Below are positions 40,106 to 46,768 of a stretch of 46,768 nucleotides of DNA, piece by piece. A program made the translations under genes and the position numbers. Below the pieces are notes generated by a model that did not search any database, was not told where the DNA came from, and saw nothing but the letters and a program-made list of their open reading frames with translations. Every line of letters starts with the position of its first letter. Positions within the stretch are counted from its first letter, which is position 1. Location: positions 1-46,768 of the forward strand of contig JALFWB010000018.1 of assembly GCA_022787425.1 (NCBI GenBank). Reading direction: 5' to 3'. The stretch is from Akkermansia sp. (GTDB taxonomy: Bacteria; Verrucomicrobiota; Verrucomicrobiia; Verrucomicrobiales; Akkermansiaceae).

Positions 40106-41512
40106 ATGGAAGACGATAAAAAGAAAGCGATAGCGGCTGTTTCATCTGTGGTGTGGAGTGCCCTTCTCACGGTTTCTAAGTTGATTGTAGGCATCCTGAC
40201 GGGCTCCTTGGGTATTTTGTCGGAGGCCCTGCACAGCGCGCTGGATCTTCTGGCCGCCGGTGGCACGCTGTACGCAGTGAAGGTGGCCGCCCGCCCTGCG
40301 GATGACGAGCATCCCTACGGCCACGGTAAGGTGGAGAACCTGATGGCCCTGGGCGAGACGCTGCTGCTGCTCATCACGGCAGGTTGGGTGATCAAGGAGT
40401 CCATCGAGCGCCTGACGAGCGATGACCCCGCTGCCCTGCATGTGGAGGTGACCGTCTGGGCTTTCCTCGTGATTATCGCTTCTCTGGTGGTGGATATCAA
40501 CCGGGCCCGCATGCTCAAGCGCGTGGCGCGGGAGACGAAGAGCGCGGCGCTGGAGGCGGATGCTGCTCACTTTGCCACGGATATTTGGAGCAGTGTGGCC
40601 GTGTTGCTGGGTATCTGCGGCGCAGCGACGGCGGGCATGGCCGTGGAGGGCAGCTGGTTCCACTGGTTGCTGATGCGGGCGGATGTCTTCGCCTCGCTCA
40701 TCGTGGCTCTCCTCATCCTCTCTGTCTGTCGCCACTTGGGCATGGAGGCTATCAATAACCTGATGGATAAGGCTAACGGGGAGACTTCCATCGCCATCCA
40801 CAAGCTGATGAAGGAGCGCATGCCTGCCTACCCGTTGGAGCGACTCCGCGTGCGCGAGGTCGGTAACAATGCCTATGTGGAGATGGTGGTGCTGGCCCCT
40901 GCCGATTTGCATGTGGATACCGCACACGAGATCGCCGAGGCTATCGAGGAGCTCATCCGCTCCGCCCTACCGCATGCCGAGACCATGGTGCACATCCACC
41001 CCGCAGAGCATGAGGCAACCGAGCCGCAGATGGTCGTGCGCCGCATCGCGCTCACCCACCGTTTCGGTGTCCACGGCCTCGTTTTCCATCACTCGGAGCA
41101 GGGGTATATTATTTTCACGGACTTGGAGCTGCCGCCGGGGGTGCAGCTGGACTCTTGGAGCGTGCCTATCCGGGCTTTCTGCAATGAGGTGCGCCGCCGT
41201 CTGGGCGCGGACCGCGTGGTGGTTCATGTGGAGCCGGATGTGCGCGCCGTGCCGCAGTTCTCCGCCGTGCCCCCTGCCCCGGAGGTCTGGCAGGCGGAGA
41301 TCCGCTCCCGTCTCCTGACCATGGGTGCCCCCCTGCCCACTCAGGTGAATATCTACTCGGAGGGCGACCGCCGCCTCTGCATCGTCAACATCCCGCAGGA
41401 ACACGGCCTCACCGTGGCAGAGAGTCACGCCCGCCTTTCCCTGCTCACCAAACGCCTTCAAGCAGACCTCCCGCCCGTCGCTCGCGTGATCGTCGCCTAC
41501 GATGCGCCGTAA
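40106..41512 (+). CDS. Cation diffusion facilitator with extended, repeated cytosolic domain
   Basis: A 468-residue CDF exporter. Six membrane segments occupy roughly residues 1-210. Metal-site motifs are SEALHSALDL in segment 2 and ADAAHFATDI in segment 5 (H-x3-D in each). The ferredoxin-like cytosolic domain follows (VREVGNNAYVEMVVLAP to VHIHPAE). Ordinary CDF proteins stop there at about 300 residues. Here about 170 more residues follow that look like two further diverged copies (ALTHRFGVHGLVFHH to VVHVEPD, then a last one ending VIVAYDAP). It should export zinc, iron or manganese in exchange for protons. The metal cannot be told from the sequence. Confidence 0.88.
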   Translation: MEDDKKKAIAAVSSVVWSALLTVSKLIVGILTGSLGILSEALHSALDLLAAGGTLYAVKVAARPADDEHPYGHGKVENLMALGETLLLLITAGWVIKESIERLTSDDPAALHVEVTVWAFLVIIASLVVDINRARMLKRVARETKSAALEADAAHFATDIWSSVAVLLGICGAATAGMAVEGSWFHWLLMRADVFASLIVALLILSVCRHLGMEAINNLMDKANGETSIAIHKLMKERMPAYPLERLRVREVGNNAYVEMVVLAPADLHVDTAHEIAEAIEELIRSALPHAETMVHIHPAEHEATEPQMVVRRIALTHRFGVHGLVFHHSEQGYIIFTDLELPPGVQLDSWSVPIRAFCNEVRRRLGADRVVVHVEPDVRAVPQFSAVPPAPEVWQAEIRSRLLTMGAPLPTQVNIYSEGDRRLCIVNIPQEHGLTVAESHARLSLLTKRLQADLPPVARVIVAYDAP

Positions 41513-41633
41513 TCCGTAAAGGCGGGTTGAAACAGCACGATACCCGAAGAGATAGCATGACCGACCGGTTTATTTCTCGGTTCCGTACTGACAGAGTGGA
41601 AGACACAAGGAGCTTCGAGCCGGATTTCAGAGT

Positions 41634-42485
41634 TCACTCGACAGCGTTGATGCGTATCAATTCCCCGGTCCTCGAGCCGATCAGGTAAAGATATTGCCCC
41701 ACCACTACGGGAGCATATGCCACCTCACCTGAGAAGCACAGGGTAGACTGAGCCGTGTAGCGATGCTTGCTCAGAGAATAGGAGCGGTATGAGAGTCGGT
41801 TCCATTTGTGGACACCGATTTCCCATACAAGGTCCTTCCCGGTCCAAACAAGACTCGTACAAGGCAAGACATCTTCCGATCGCCCGGATGATACCTCCTC
41901 CGGTTCCCCGACCAAGGCAGAGGTCTCGGGGCTGTAGAAAGCATAGTAGACACCACCGGTCGAGGTATCACGGAGCAGCAATAAGAGTCGCCCCTCGCAG
42001 ACAGCGGAGGCACAGCGTTCGATACGCATGGTCGGCGGTAGGCCCGAGACAGCGTGCCTCTCTACTTTGCACGCCTCTCCCGGTAATATATAACAACGCC
42101 CTGCATCCGAGAGGATATTACCGATGGATGTCCCGGTATAGGACGGAACTCCGGGTTTGAACACAGGGGAGAGGCATTCCCCCGCAGGAGACACCTCCGC
42201 AACGGTCACTTCCTCTCGCTCAGCTCTCATACTGTGTTGACCATAACAGATATTGACAGCATAGGTTTTCCCGTCCGCGCGGTAATAAGCATCCCCACCG
42301 TTCGGCTCCGACACCTCGGCAGAGCATACAGAGTTTCCGCCCTCTCTCGGCACGAAAAACAGACGGCTGGTACGCAGCTCATGCTGTACCGTATCCCCTT
42401 GATCCGTCATGCTTTCCCCCTCCGCCGCAGCGGAGAGGCCCATACACGCTGCCGCAAGCAGCAAGCTCAATTTCCCGATCATCAT
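41634..42485 (-). CDS. Exported protein of unknown function, tandem copy 1
   Basis: A 283-residue protein with a clear signal peptide (MMIGKLSLLLAAACMGLSAAA, cleavage likely after AAA). The mature part is rich in short strands, Gly, Ser and Tyr, with paired cysteines, and could be a beta-propeller or sandwich; no family is recognised. Its first 20 codons and upstream region are almost identical to those of the next minus-strand gene, while the mature parts differ. It has no obvious terminator and converges with the cation exporter gene. Confidence 0.65.
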   Translation of the reverse strand: MMIGKLSLLLAAACMGLSAAAEGESMTDQGDTVQHELRTSRLFFVPREGGNSVCSAEVSEPNGGDAYYRADGKTYAVNICYGQHSMRAEREEVTVAEVSPAGECLSPVFKPGVPSYTGTSIGNILSDAGRCYILPGEACKVERHAVSGLPPTMRIERCASAVCEGRLLLLLRDTSTGGVYYAFYSPETSALVGEPEEVSSGRSEDVLPCTSLVWTGKDLVWEIGVHKWNRLSYRSYSLSKHRYTAQSTLCFSGEVAYAPVVVGQYLYLIGSRTGELIRINAVE

Positions 42486-42588
42486 ATCAATACGAGCTTT
42501 GTCATCTGCTCAGGGGGAAATCATACCCCTCCGCGTGTATCAAACAAGGGCGGATTGTGTCATACAACAAGTACTGCAAGAGCGGTTC
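42416..42588 (-). repeat. Duplicated promoter and signal-peptide segment, copy 1
   Basis: About 173 bases covering the first 20 or so codons of the downstream exported protein and about 100 bases before it. It matches 43205-43376 with only scattered substitutions and one single-base gap. The segment includes the TGTGTCATACAA element. Confidence 0.85.
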
Positions 42589-42641
42589 GGAATATTGGGC
42601 ACGATCGCATCACGGAACAGCAGGGCAGAAACAATCACACG

Positions 42642-43274
42642 TCACCACCAATAAAATTCAAAAACCTTGCTGCCGTAACATTCACCTATAAGACTTTTGC
42701 CTACAACCTTCCATTCTGTCCGAAAGCAAAGATAACCGCTACACAACTTCCACACTATGCAATCATTTCCCTCAAACCCGGAGATACGATACATAACGTA
42801 GTAAGAATACGCCCTGCCGGAGGAGACAGCGGCAAAACAGTCATCACCTAACCAGAAGAATTGAAGAACGACTTCCGCGGTAGACTCAGAGTAACGCCCT
42901 CGCTCCTCAGTCATGAGGCGATAGATGGTACCATCGCGTTTCCTAAGCACGAGACCGGAGCTACTGTCCTTCAGACGATAGAAGAAAAGTCGATCGCCCT
43001 TTTCATTAGGAGCAGAGGGATTCTCATATCCGTAATCGGGATCCGGAAGATACCCGATGAAGCGTACCCCATTCTCCTCACACCGAACCAAACACCTACT
43101 CCCCTGATATTCTGCGAAGTGATACTGCCCCACTTCCGCGGTATCCGGCAACTCCACCTGTACAAAATCAGGGGGATCCGAAATATTGGGGATCGCCGCA
43201 TTCTCCCCCTCCGCCGCAGCACAGAGGCCCATACACGCTGCCGCAAGCAGCAAGCACAATTGCCTGATCATCAT
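42642..43274 (-). CDS. Exported protein of unknown function, tandem copy 2
   Basis: A 210-residue protein with a signal peptide (MMIRQLCLLLAAACMGLCAAA) nearly identical to copy 1. The mature region (VGQYHFAEYQGSRCLVRCEENG and onward) is beta-rich with several cysteines and aromatic residues and shows only general resemblance to copy 1. It ends in VFEFYWW. No family recognised. The shared 5' region and divergent mature parts suggest duplication of an expression and secretion module followed by replacement or fast divergence of the cargo. Confidence 0.65.
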   Translation of the reverse strand: MMIRQLCLLLAAACMGLCAAAEGENAAIPNISDPPDFVQVELPDTAEVGQYHFAEYQGSRCLVRCEENGVRFIGYLPDPDYGYENPSAPNEKGDRLFFYRLKDSSSGLVLRKRDGTIYRLMTEERGRYSESTAEVVLQFFWLGDDCFAAVSSGRAYSYYVMYRISGFEGNDCIVWKLCSGYLCFRTEWKVVGKSLIGECYGSKVFEFYWW

Positions 43275-43376
43275 ATCAATACGAGCTTTGTCATCTGCTC
43301 AGGGGAAATCATACCCCTCCGCGTGTATCAAACAAGGGCAGATTGTGTCATACAACAAGTACTGCAAGAGTGGTTC
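43205..43376 (-). repeat. Duplicated promoter and signal-peptide segment, copy 2
   Basis: The second copy of the 42416-42588 segment, with the same coding start, upstream CTTTGTCATCTGCTCAGG block and TGTGTCATACAA element. The likeness fades just before the gene debris at 43375. Confidence 0.85.
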
Positions 43377-43522
43377 AGGACTTCTCGAGGAGGAAGAGGT
43401 ATTCTTTCACCTTGGCGGGGAGGGAGCTCTGTTAAGCGGCGACAAGCCTCCGCCGCTGCGACATAGTCTCCACTGCGCAAGGCACAGCGCGCCTGCCCCG
43501 CCGCGGCCTCCGTGGCCGATGT
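43375..43522 (-). pseudogene. GC-rich 3' fragment of a decayed gene, possibly TPR-like
   Basis: On the minus strand the sequence reads EAAAGQARCALRSGDYVAAA and then EACRRLTE, the sort of helical repeat seen in TPR proteins. The other frame then reads LPAKVKEYLFLLEKS followed by TGA at 43377-43375. A single frameshift in the C-rich stretch near 43420-43430 would join them. There is no start codon of its own, and the base composition is much GC-richer than the flanking genes. It is probably leftover from a gene displaced at this locus. Confidence is low because the piece is short. Confidence 0.3.
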
Positions 43523-43523
43523 C

Positions 43524-43560
43524 AACTCCCGCTTCGGTCGTTGTGCACGAAGCGGGAGTT
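43524..43560 (-). terminator. 13-bp hairpin after the orphan AT-rich gene
   Basis: AACTCCCGCTTCG (43524-43536) and CGAAGCGGGAGTT (43548-43560) pair perfectly with an 11-base loop, 7 bases past the stop of the minus-strand gene. Only a short T pair follows. Confidence 0.55.
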
Positions 43561-43567
43561 ACATGCG

Positions 43568-44227
43568 TCAATCGGGGCAATACTCAAAATAGTCAGGGCA
43601 ACTATCCCACCAATAGTCATATCTATCATGATGAGGCAGTCTTGTCCCATTATTTTTTTTATAATCCCGATTGATGCGTTCCTCGAAATATGATAGTTTA
43701 ATAGGAAAGAGAAGTATACGGTAAGAGTTATTTCGTTTTCTGAACCGGGAATCCGGGCACAACTTACGATATGCCTCCCTGTTTGATCTCAGCATCTCAT
43801 CATATGCGTCACCATCCATGCCGTAATAGGAATAAACTATTTTTTTTACGCTGCAATACAAGTCATGTGTTTCTTTATCAAAGCAGGAATCGTCATTAAA
43901 TGCCTCAATCAGAGAAATGCTCATAAGCAGAGCATACATTTCCAACGATTTGTCCCTCTGAGTTGCAAGAAGATTCCATTTAGGTGAAGAATCGGTTAAA
44001 TTGGACCATATGCGGACCTTGCCATTTGAAAATTGCAGAGCAATTTGGGAACCTGTGCGAGTATAAACGCAAACATCATGTTTCAGAGTTTGATTTTCAT
44101 GCAGACTTCTAACAACGAGTCCGGTGAATTGAATTGGTTTCACCCACCGGAGCCCCAGCAAATCCAAAAGGTCTTCGATTTCACCAAAATACCCACCATG
44201 GTAGGAACAAAACGATATAGTATTCAA
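43568..44227 (-). CDS. Orphan AT-rich protein, possible immunity protein
   Basis: A 219-residue soluble protein without signal peptide, rich in Tyr, Asp, Asn and Ser, ending in DYFEYCPD. No family recognised. Low GC and a position downstream of an RHS toxin and its ankyrin partner suggest a spare or orphan immunity gene, which is inference. The start used is TTG at 44227, with GGGAG about 11 bases upstream. The frame also runs further upstream: coding-like sequence continues to TAG at 44281-44279 and, beyond it, back to an ATG at 44395. So either TTG is the true start or the gene is interrupted by an amber codon. Confidence 0.5.
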   Translation of the reverse strand: MNTISFCSYHGGYFGEIEDLLDLLGLRWVKPIQFTGLVVRSLHENQTLKHDVCVYTRTGSQIALQFSNGKVRIWSNLTDSSPKWNLLATQRDKSLEMYALLMSISLIEAFNDDSCFDKETHDLYCSVKKIVYSYYGMDGDAYDEMLRSNREAYRKLCPDSRFRKRNNSYRILLFPIKLSYFEERINRDYKKNNGTRLPHHDRYDYWWDSCPDYFEYCPD

Positions 44228-44707
44228 TTGTTCACTTTCTCCCGGGACCTCAACACGATCTTCGGGAAGAGGGCGATCCTACGCGTCATCCGGTAGGGTG
44301 GAGGTGGGCATTTGCGCACGGTTTTGCCGGTTCGGCCAACTCGCCTTCAAACTTCGATCATCTCCATTTCTCACTCCGCCGTCCGGAGGCGCCATATGCG
44401 GCCGGGCTTGTCAATTCTATTCTCGGCACCCCGCGGGATTTTATGCCTGCCCTATGTTATTGTTTCGTTTCTTGAAAGAATACAGCCGCGCACCGATGCG
44501 CGACTGCATTGCCGCCTTGGGAGGGTGCGAAAACCTTGAAAAGGGAAAGCGAGAGGATAATAAATAGATGCTCTGATTTTACAGACAAGCTCTTACACCC
44601 CCATTTGCTATTTTATTTTCGTCCCGTCCCCTGTTTCTTACTCCCAGAAAACAATTTGATAAATCCGGGAACCCGGGCATTTCGTAACCTGACGGAGTGC
44701 CAAACTT
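44228..44707. other. 480-base gap with possible 5' remnant, otherwise no recognised gene
   Basis: On the minus strand, 44395-44228 reads in frame with the orphan gene (MAPPDGGVRNGDDRSLKASW onward) except for TAG at 44281-44279; this stretch is GC-richer than the gene body. On the plus strand, an 89-residue frame at 44298-44567 ends in acidic and basic residues but has no family likeness or promoter. The rest, 44568-44707, is AT-rich and featureless. No RNA gene or insertion sequence was seen. Confidence 0.4.
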
Positions 44708-45262
44708 TCAATGCTCGAAAAACCTAATTAGATCGATAGGCGTATCGCCGTCATCGTTTCTGGCGCCTCGGTCTGCTCCTTTTTCAACAAGCGTTGCAAA
44801 CATTTTGGAAGACATAATACCTTCGCAAAACTGTCCACACGTCATATGCAATGGTGTAGCACCCTCTGTTAAGCGCATATTGGGATTGGCTCCATGTTTG
44901 ATAAGTAGTTCTATGAGCAAACATCCCTTCTGTTCATTTCTGACAAAATCGGGATCTGAGGGATTGCCGCTATAATTGAAAATCACCTCAGCAATAGGAG
45001 ATAACTCTAATTGAAGGTGGTGATCTCCCTCAATTATTATCTCATAGCGAACAGTTCTATTGGGTGATACGCCACCAAATAGAAGATTTTGTATTCCATC
45101 CATATCTCCATTATAAATAGCACGAGTTAAGTCGTCCGGGTTAACTGCCCCCGGAGGGGCAGCTAACATATTTACTCCATTAATTTTCAAATTAGTACAA
45201 TCTGATACATTGGAGCAACCTAAGCCGACAATTGCCATTAGTATAAAAATTAACTTTTTCAT
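44708..45262 (-). CDS. Ankyrin-repeat lipoprotein, probable immunity protein of the RHS toxin
   Basis: A 184-residue protein. It begins with a lipoprotein-type signal (MKKLIFILMAIVGLGCSN), the cysteine at 16 being the probable lipidation site, although the box is not perfect. Ankyrin repeats follow: DLTRAIYNGDMDGIQNLLFG, LLIELLIKHGANPNMRLTEG, ATPLHMTCGQF and FATLVEKGADRGARNDDGDT. It overlaps the RHS stop by ATGA, the usual toxin-immunity layout. Ankyrin proteins are a known class of immunity proteins in polymorphic toxin systems. Export as a lipoprotein fits a toxin that attacks peptidoglycan in the periplasm. Role by inference; domain call good. Confidence 0.8.
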   Translation of the reverse strand: MKKLIFILMAIVGLGCSNVSDCTNLKINGVNMLAAPPGAVNPDDLTRAIYNGDMDGIQNLLFGGVSPNRTVRYEIIIEGDHHLQLELSPIAEVIFNYSGNPSDPDFVRNEQKGCLLIELLIKHGANPNMRLTEGATPLHMTCGQFCEGIMSSKMFATLVEKGADRGARNDDGDTPIDLIRFFEH

Positions 45263-46768
45263 TTCTGGATTTCTCTATATTTTATATCTGGGTATGGCAA
45301 GGTAGAAACATCTCTTATTTTCATGCCCGGAGCTTGTCCAACCAGCTGATCATATTGACTCTTTGGAGATTGACTTATGTACAACTCGTTTCCTATATAC
45401 ACACCGATGTGAGCTTCGAATTCTCCATTTATCCCATCTCTTCCTCCTACAATGATATCCCCGGGTTCGCGGTTAGCTTCATCAACAAACTTAACCTTAT
45501 AGCCCGCTCTCGCCATATCCTTGTCTCCGGAATTCAAAAAATAACTGGCTGACAACTCGGATTTCAGCTTTAACCCGGTTGCTGACAAAACATCTCGTGC
45601 AAAAGAACTGCAATAAAATTTACGGTTTTCTTGCGCGTATTTTTTCTTTATCTGATTGCAAAATACAGACAAAGCGTATGACCATGCTTTAAGGCTAGGT
45701 GAATCTATTTTTCCTGATTTCTGTATGGCAGCTGTATAATCTTTTAGCATTTGAGAGATTTGCCCTGCTAGATTTTCTGAACACGTTCCACGTTGTGCCT
45801 TCATTTGCTCCCGGATGCATGCAATGAGTTTTTGTTCCGCAGGGGTTAATGCTCTCAATCCCAAAACATCAATTAACGATGCCGGGGCATTACCTACCAG
45901 TGCATATAGATTATGGAATACTTTATCCCCCAACTTATCCCGCCCCAACCATCTACCATCCACCGAATTGTAGTGGCGGTAGTTGTAGTAGATGAGGCCG
46001 AGTTCAGTGTCGTTGTACTCACTGGACCATTGGACAGGCTGGGTGACATCGCCGTTGGCGGTTACCTCTCCATAGGGAGAGTGCGAGTAGTTCGTGCGGA
46101 CGTAGCCATTCTGACCGTAGACTTCACAGATGTTTTTTGTCAAATCCCAGCCATAGGTGTACCATGTGCCATCTTTCCGGATTGCGAGCGGACGAGTAGC
46201 TACAGGCTGTGACGGATCCCAGGTGATAAGCCACAGGCAGGGATGGTTACTGCGAGTCAAATCACAGCAAGCAATCTGGAGGTAACCGCGATACAGGAAT
46301 CGCTGGTGCAGCGTCACACTTCCATTTACAGTCACTTTCTTAGTGGCTCGGCGACCCATGTAGTCATAGGTGCATTCTACAAGGGTACCACTATCTGCAT
46401 TGGCGAACGAAGTCGGGCGGTTCTCCGCATTGTAGGCAACTGACCAGATACCGGTGCTCGTTTTCACCGTTGTCTGGTTACCGGCATCATCGTAGGTCGG
46501 CTCAAATTCGCCGATAGCCGTGTACTGGTTGAGCAGATTACTTTCGTAGGTCGTTGCAGATTCAGCCGATTCCTGAGCCGTCTCGCGGTTGCCGATGTTA
46601 TCGTACGCATAGGCGTAGGCATCCGTGCCGAGGGTAGCGGCGGTGAGCTCGCTGCGGTCGTTGTGCGTGAAACTGTCGTTACGCGTGCCGCCTTGGCGCG
46701 ACTGCGTGCGCGTCAGCGGACGCCCGAGTGCATCGTAACTGTACCCACGCTGCACCACCGTAGTCGTT
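45259..46768 (-). CDS. RHS-repeat protein C-terminus with NlpC/P60-like toxin tip (5' end outside window)
   Basis: About 500 residues at the end of an RHS/YD-repeat protein. YD repeats (RGYSYDALGRPLTRTQ, AYAYDNIGNRET, CTYDYMGRRATKK) lead to the RHS-associated core (SPYGEVTANGD, LGLIYYNYRHYNSVDGRWLG, NAPASLIDVLGL). The core normally ends in DPLGL; here it is DVLGL. The last 200 residues are the variable tip: FYCSSFARDVL with a probable catalytic Cys, PGDIIVGG, and EAHIGVYIGNELYI with a probable catalytic His, as in NlpC/P60-type peptidoglycan amidases. The RHS shell would encapsulate and deliver this tip to competitors. The frame runs on past the window edge (TTTVVQRG). The ankyrin gene overlaps its stop. 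Confidence 0.88.
   Translation of the reverse strand, partial: TTTVVQRGYSYDALGRPLTRTQSRQGGTRNDSFTHNDRSELTAATLGTDAYAYAYDNIGNRETAQESAESATTYESNLLNQYTAIGEFEPTYDDAGNQTTVKTSTGIWSVAYNAENRPTSFANADSGTLVECTYDYMGRRATKKVTVNGSVTLHQRFLYRGYLQIACCDLTRSNHPCLWLITWDPSQPVATRPLAIRKDGTWYTYGWDLTKNICEVYGQNGYVRTNYSHSPYGEVTANGDVTQPVQWSSEYNDTELGLIYYNYRHYNSVDGRWLGRDKLGDKVFHNLYALVGNAPASLIDVLGLRALTPAEQKLIACIREQMKAQRGTCSENLAGQISQMLKDYTAAIQKSGKIDSPSLKAWSYALSVFCNQIKKKYAQENRKFYCSSFARDVLSATGLKLKSELSASYFLNSGDKDMARAGYKVKFVDEANREPGDIIVGGRDGINGEFEAHIGVYIGNELYISQSPKSQYDQLVGQAPGMKIRDVSTLPYPDIKYREIQK

Noticed and set aside
44298..44567. 89-residue plus-strand gene
   Set aside because: No promoter, family likeness or consistent composition; the opposite strand reads as the 5' remnant of the orphan gene.

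Overview
The window looks like a chromosomal segment of a gut-type Verrucomicrobiota, probably close to Akkermansia. The clues are a PEP-CTERM surface protein ending in a hydrophobic stretch plus ARRRR, a secreted GH29 fucosidase carrying carbohydrate-binding modules, a GldA/permease/GldG/DUF4340 export operon, few Shine-Dalgarno sequences, and a GC-rich core. This placement is inference from gene content, not from a marker gene.

Layout. (1) 1-5.3 kb is an AT-richer defence island: the tail of an unknown gene, an MmeI-like DNA methyltransferase lacking its N-terminal nuclease and spacer regions, an SF2 helicase and a GIY-YIG (T5orf172) nuclease, the last three overlapping in one operon. It abuts a GC-rich ghost of a type III restriction endonuclease at 5.3-5.8 kb. 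(2) 5.9-19.2 kb is a long plus-strand block: the four-gene ABC export system, fucosidase, prmA, tsaB, a CxxCxxCC protein and a very large ABCG-like transporter. (3) 19.2-28.2 kb holds a PhnP-like hydrolase divergent from recN, then a purE-pyrR-pyrB-pyrC' nucleotide operon, and an ELM1-family gene overlapping two tandem GT4 glycosyltransferases. (4) 28.2-41.5 kb holds a repeat-rich membrane protein, an AEC carrier, two exported proteins (one PEP-CTERM), asnS, topB with two membrane-protein genes, and a cation diffusion facilitator with an unusually long cytosolic tail. (5) 41.6-46.8 kb is accessory again: two exported proteins that share a duplicated promoter and signal-peptide segment, gene debris, an orphan AT-rich gene that may be an immunity protein, and the C-terminal end of an RHS protein with an NlpC/P60-like tip followed directly by an ankyrin lipoprotein that is probably its immunity partner.

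How the genes fit together. The left edge is a site of defence-gene turnover and the right edge a polymorphic-toxin locus; the middle is largely vertically inherited. Two proteins look like pseudoenzymes next to active relatives or partners: a dihydroorotase homologue without several metal ligands beside pyrB, and a second GT4 enzyme without its donor-binding residues. Several genes have good sigma70-type promoters whose -10 box lies only 10-15 nt from the start codon, so very short or absent leaders are likely. No tRNA, rRNA, CRISPR array, insertion sequence or replication origin was recognised.
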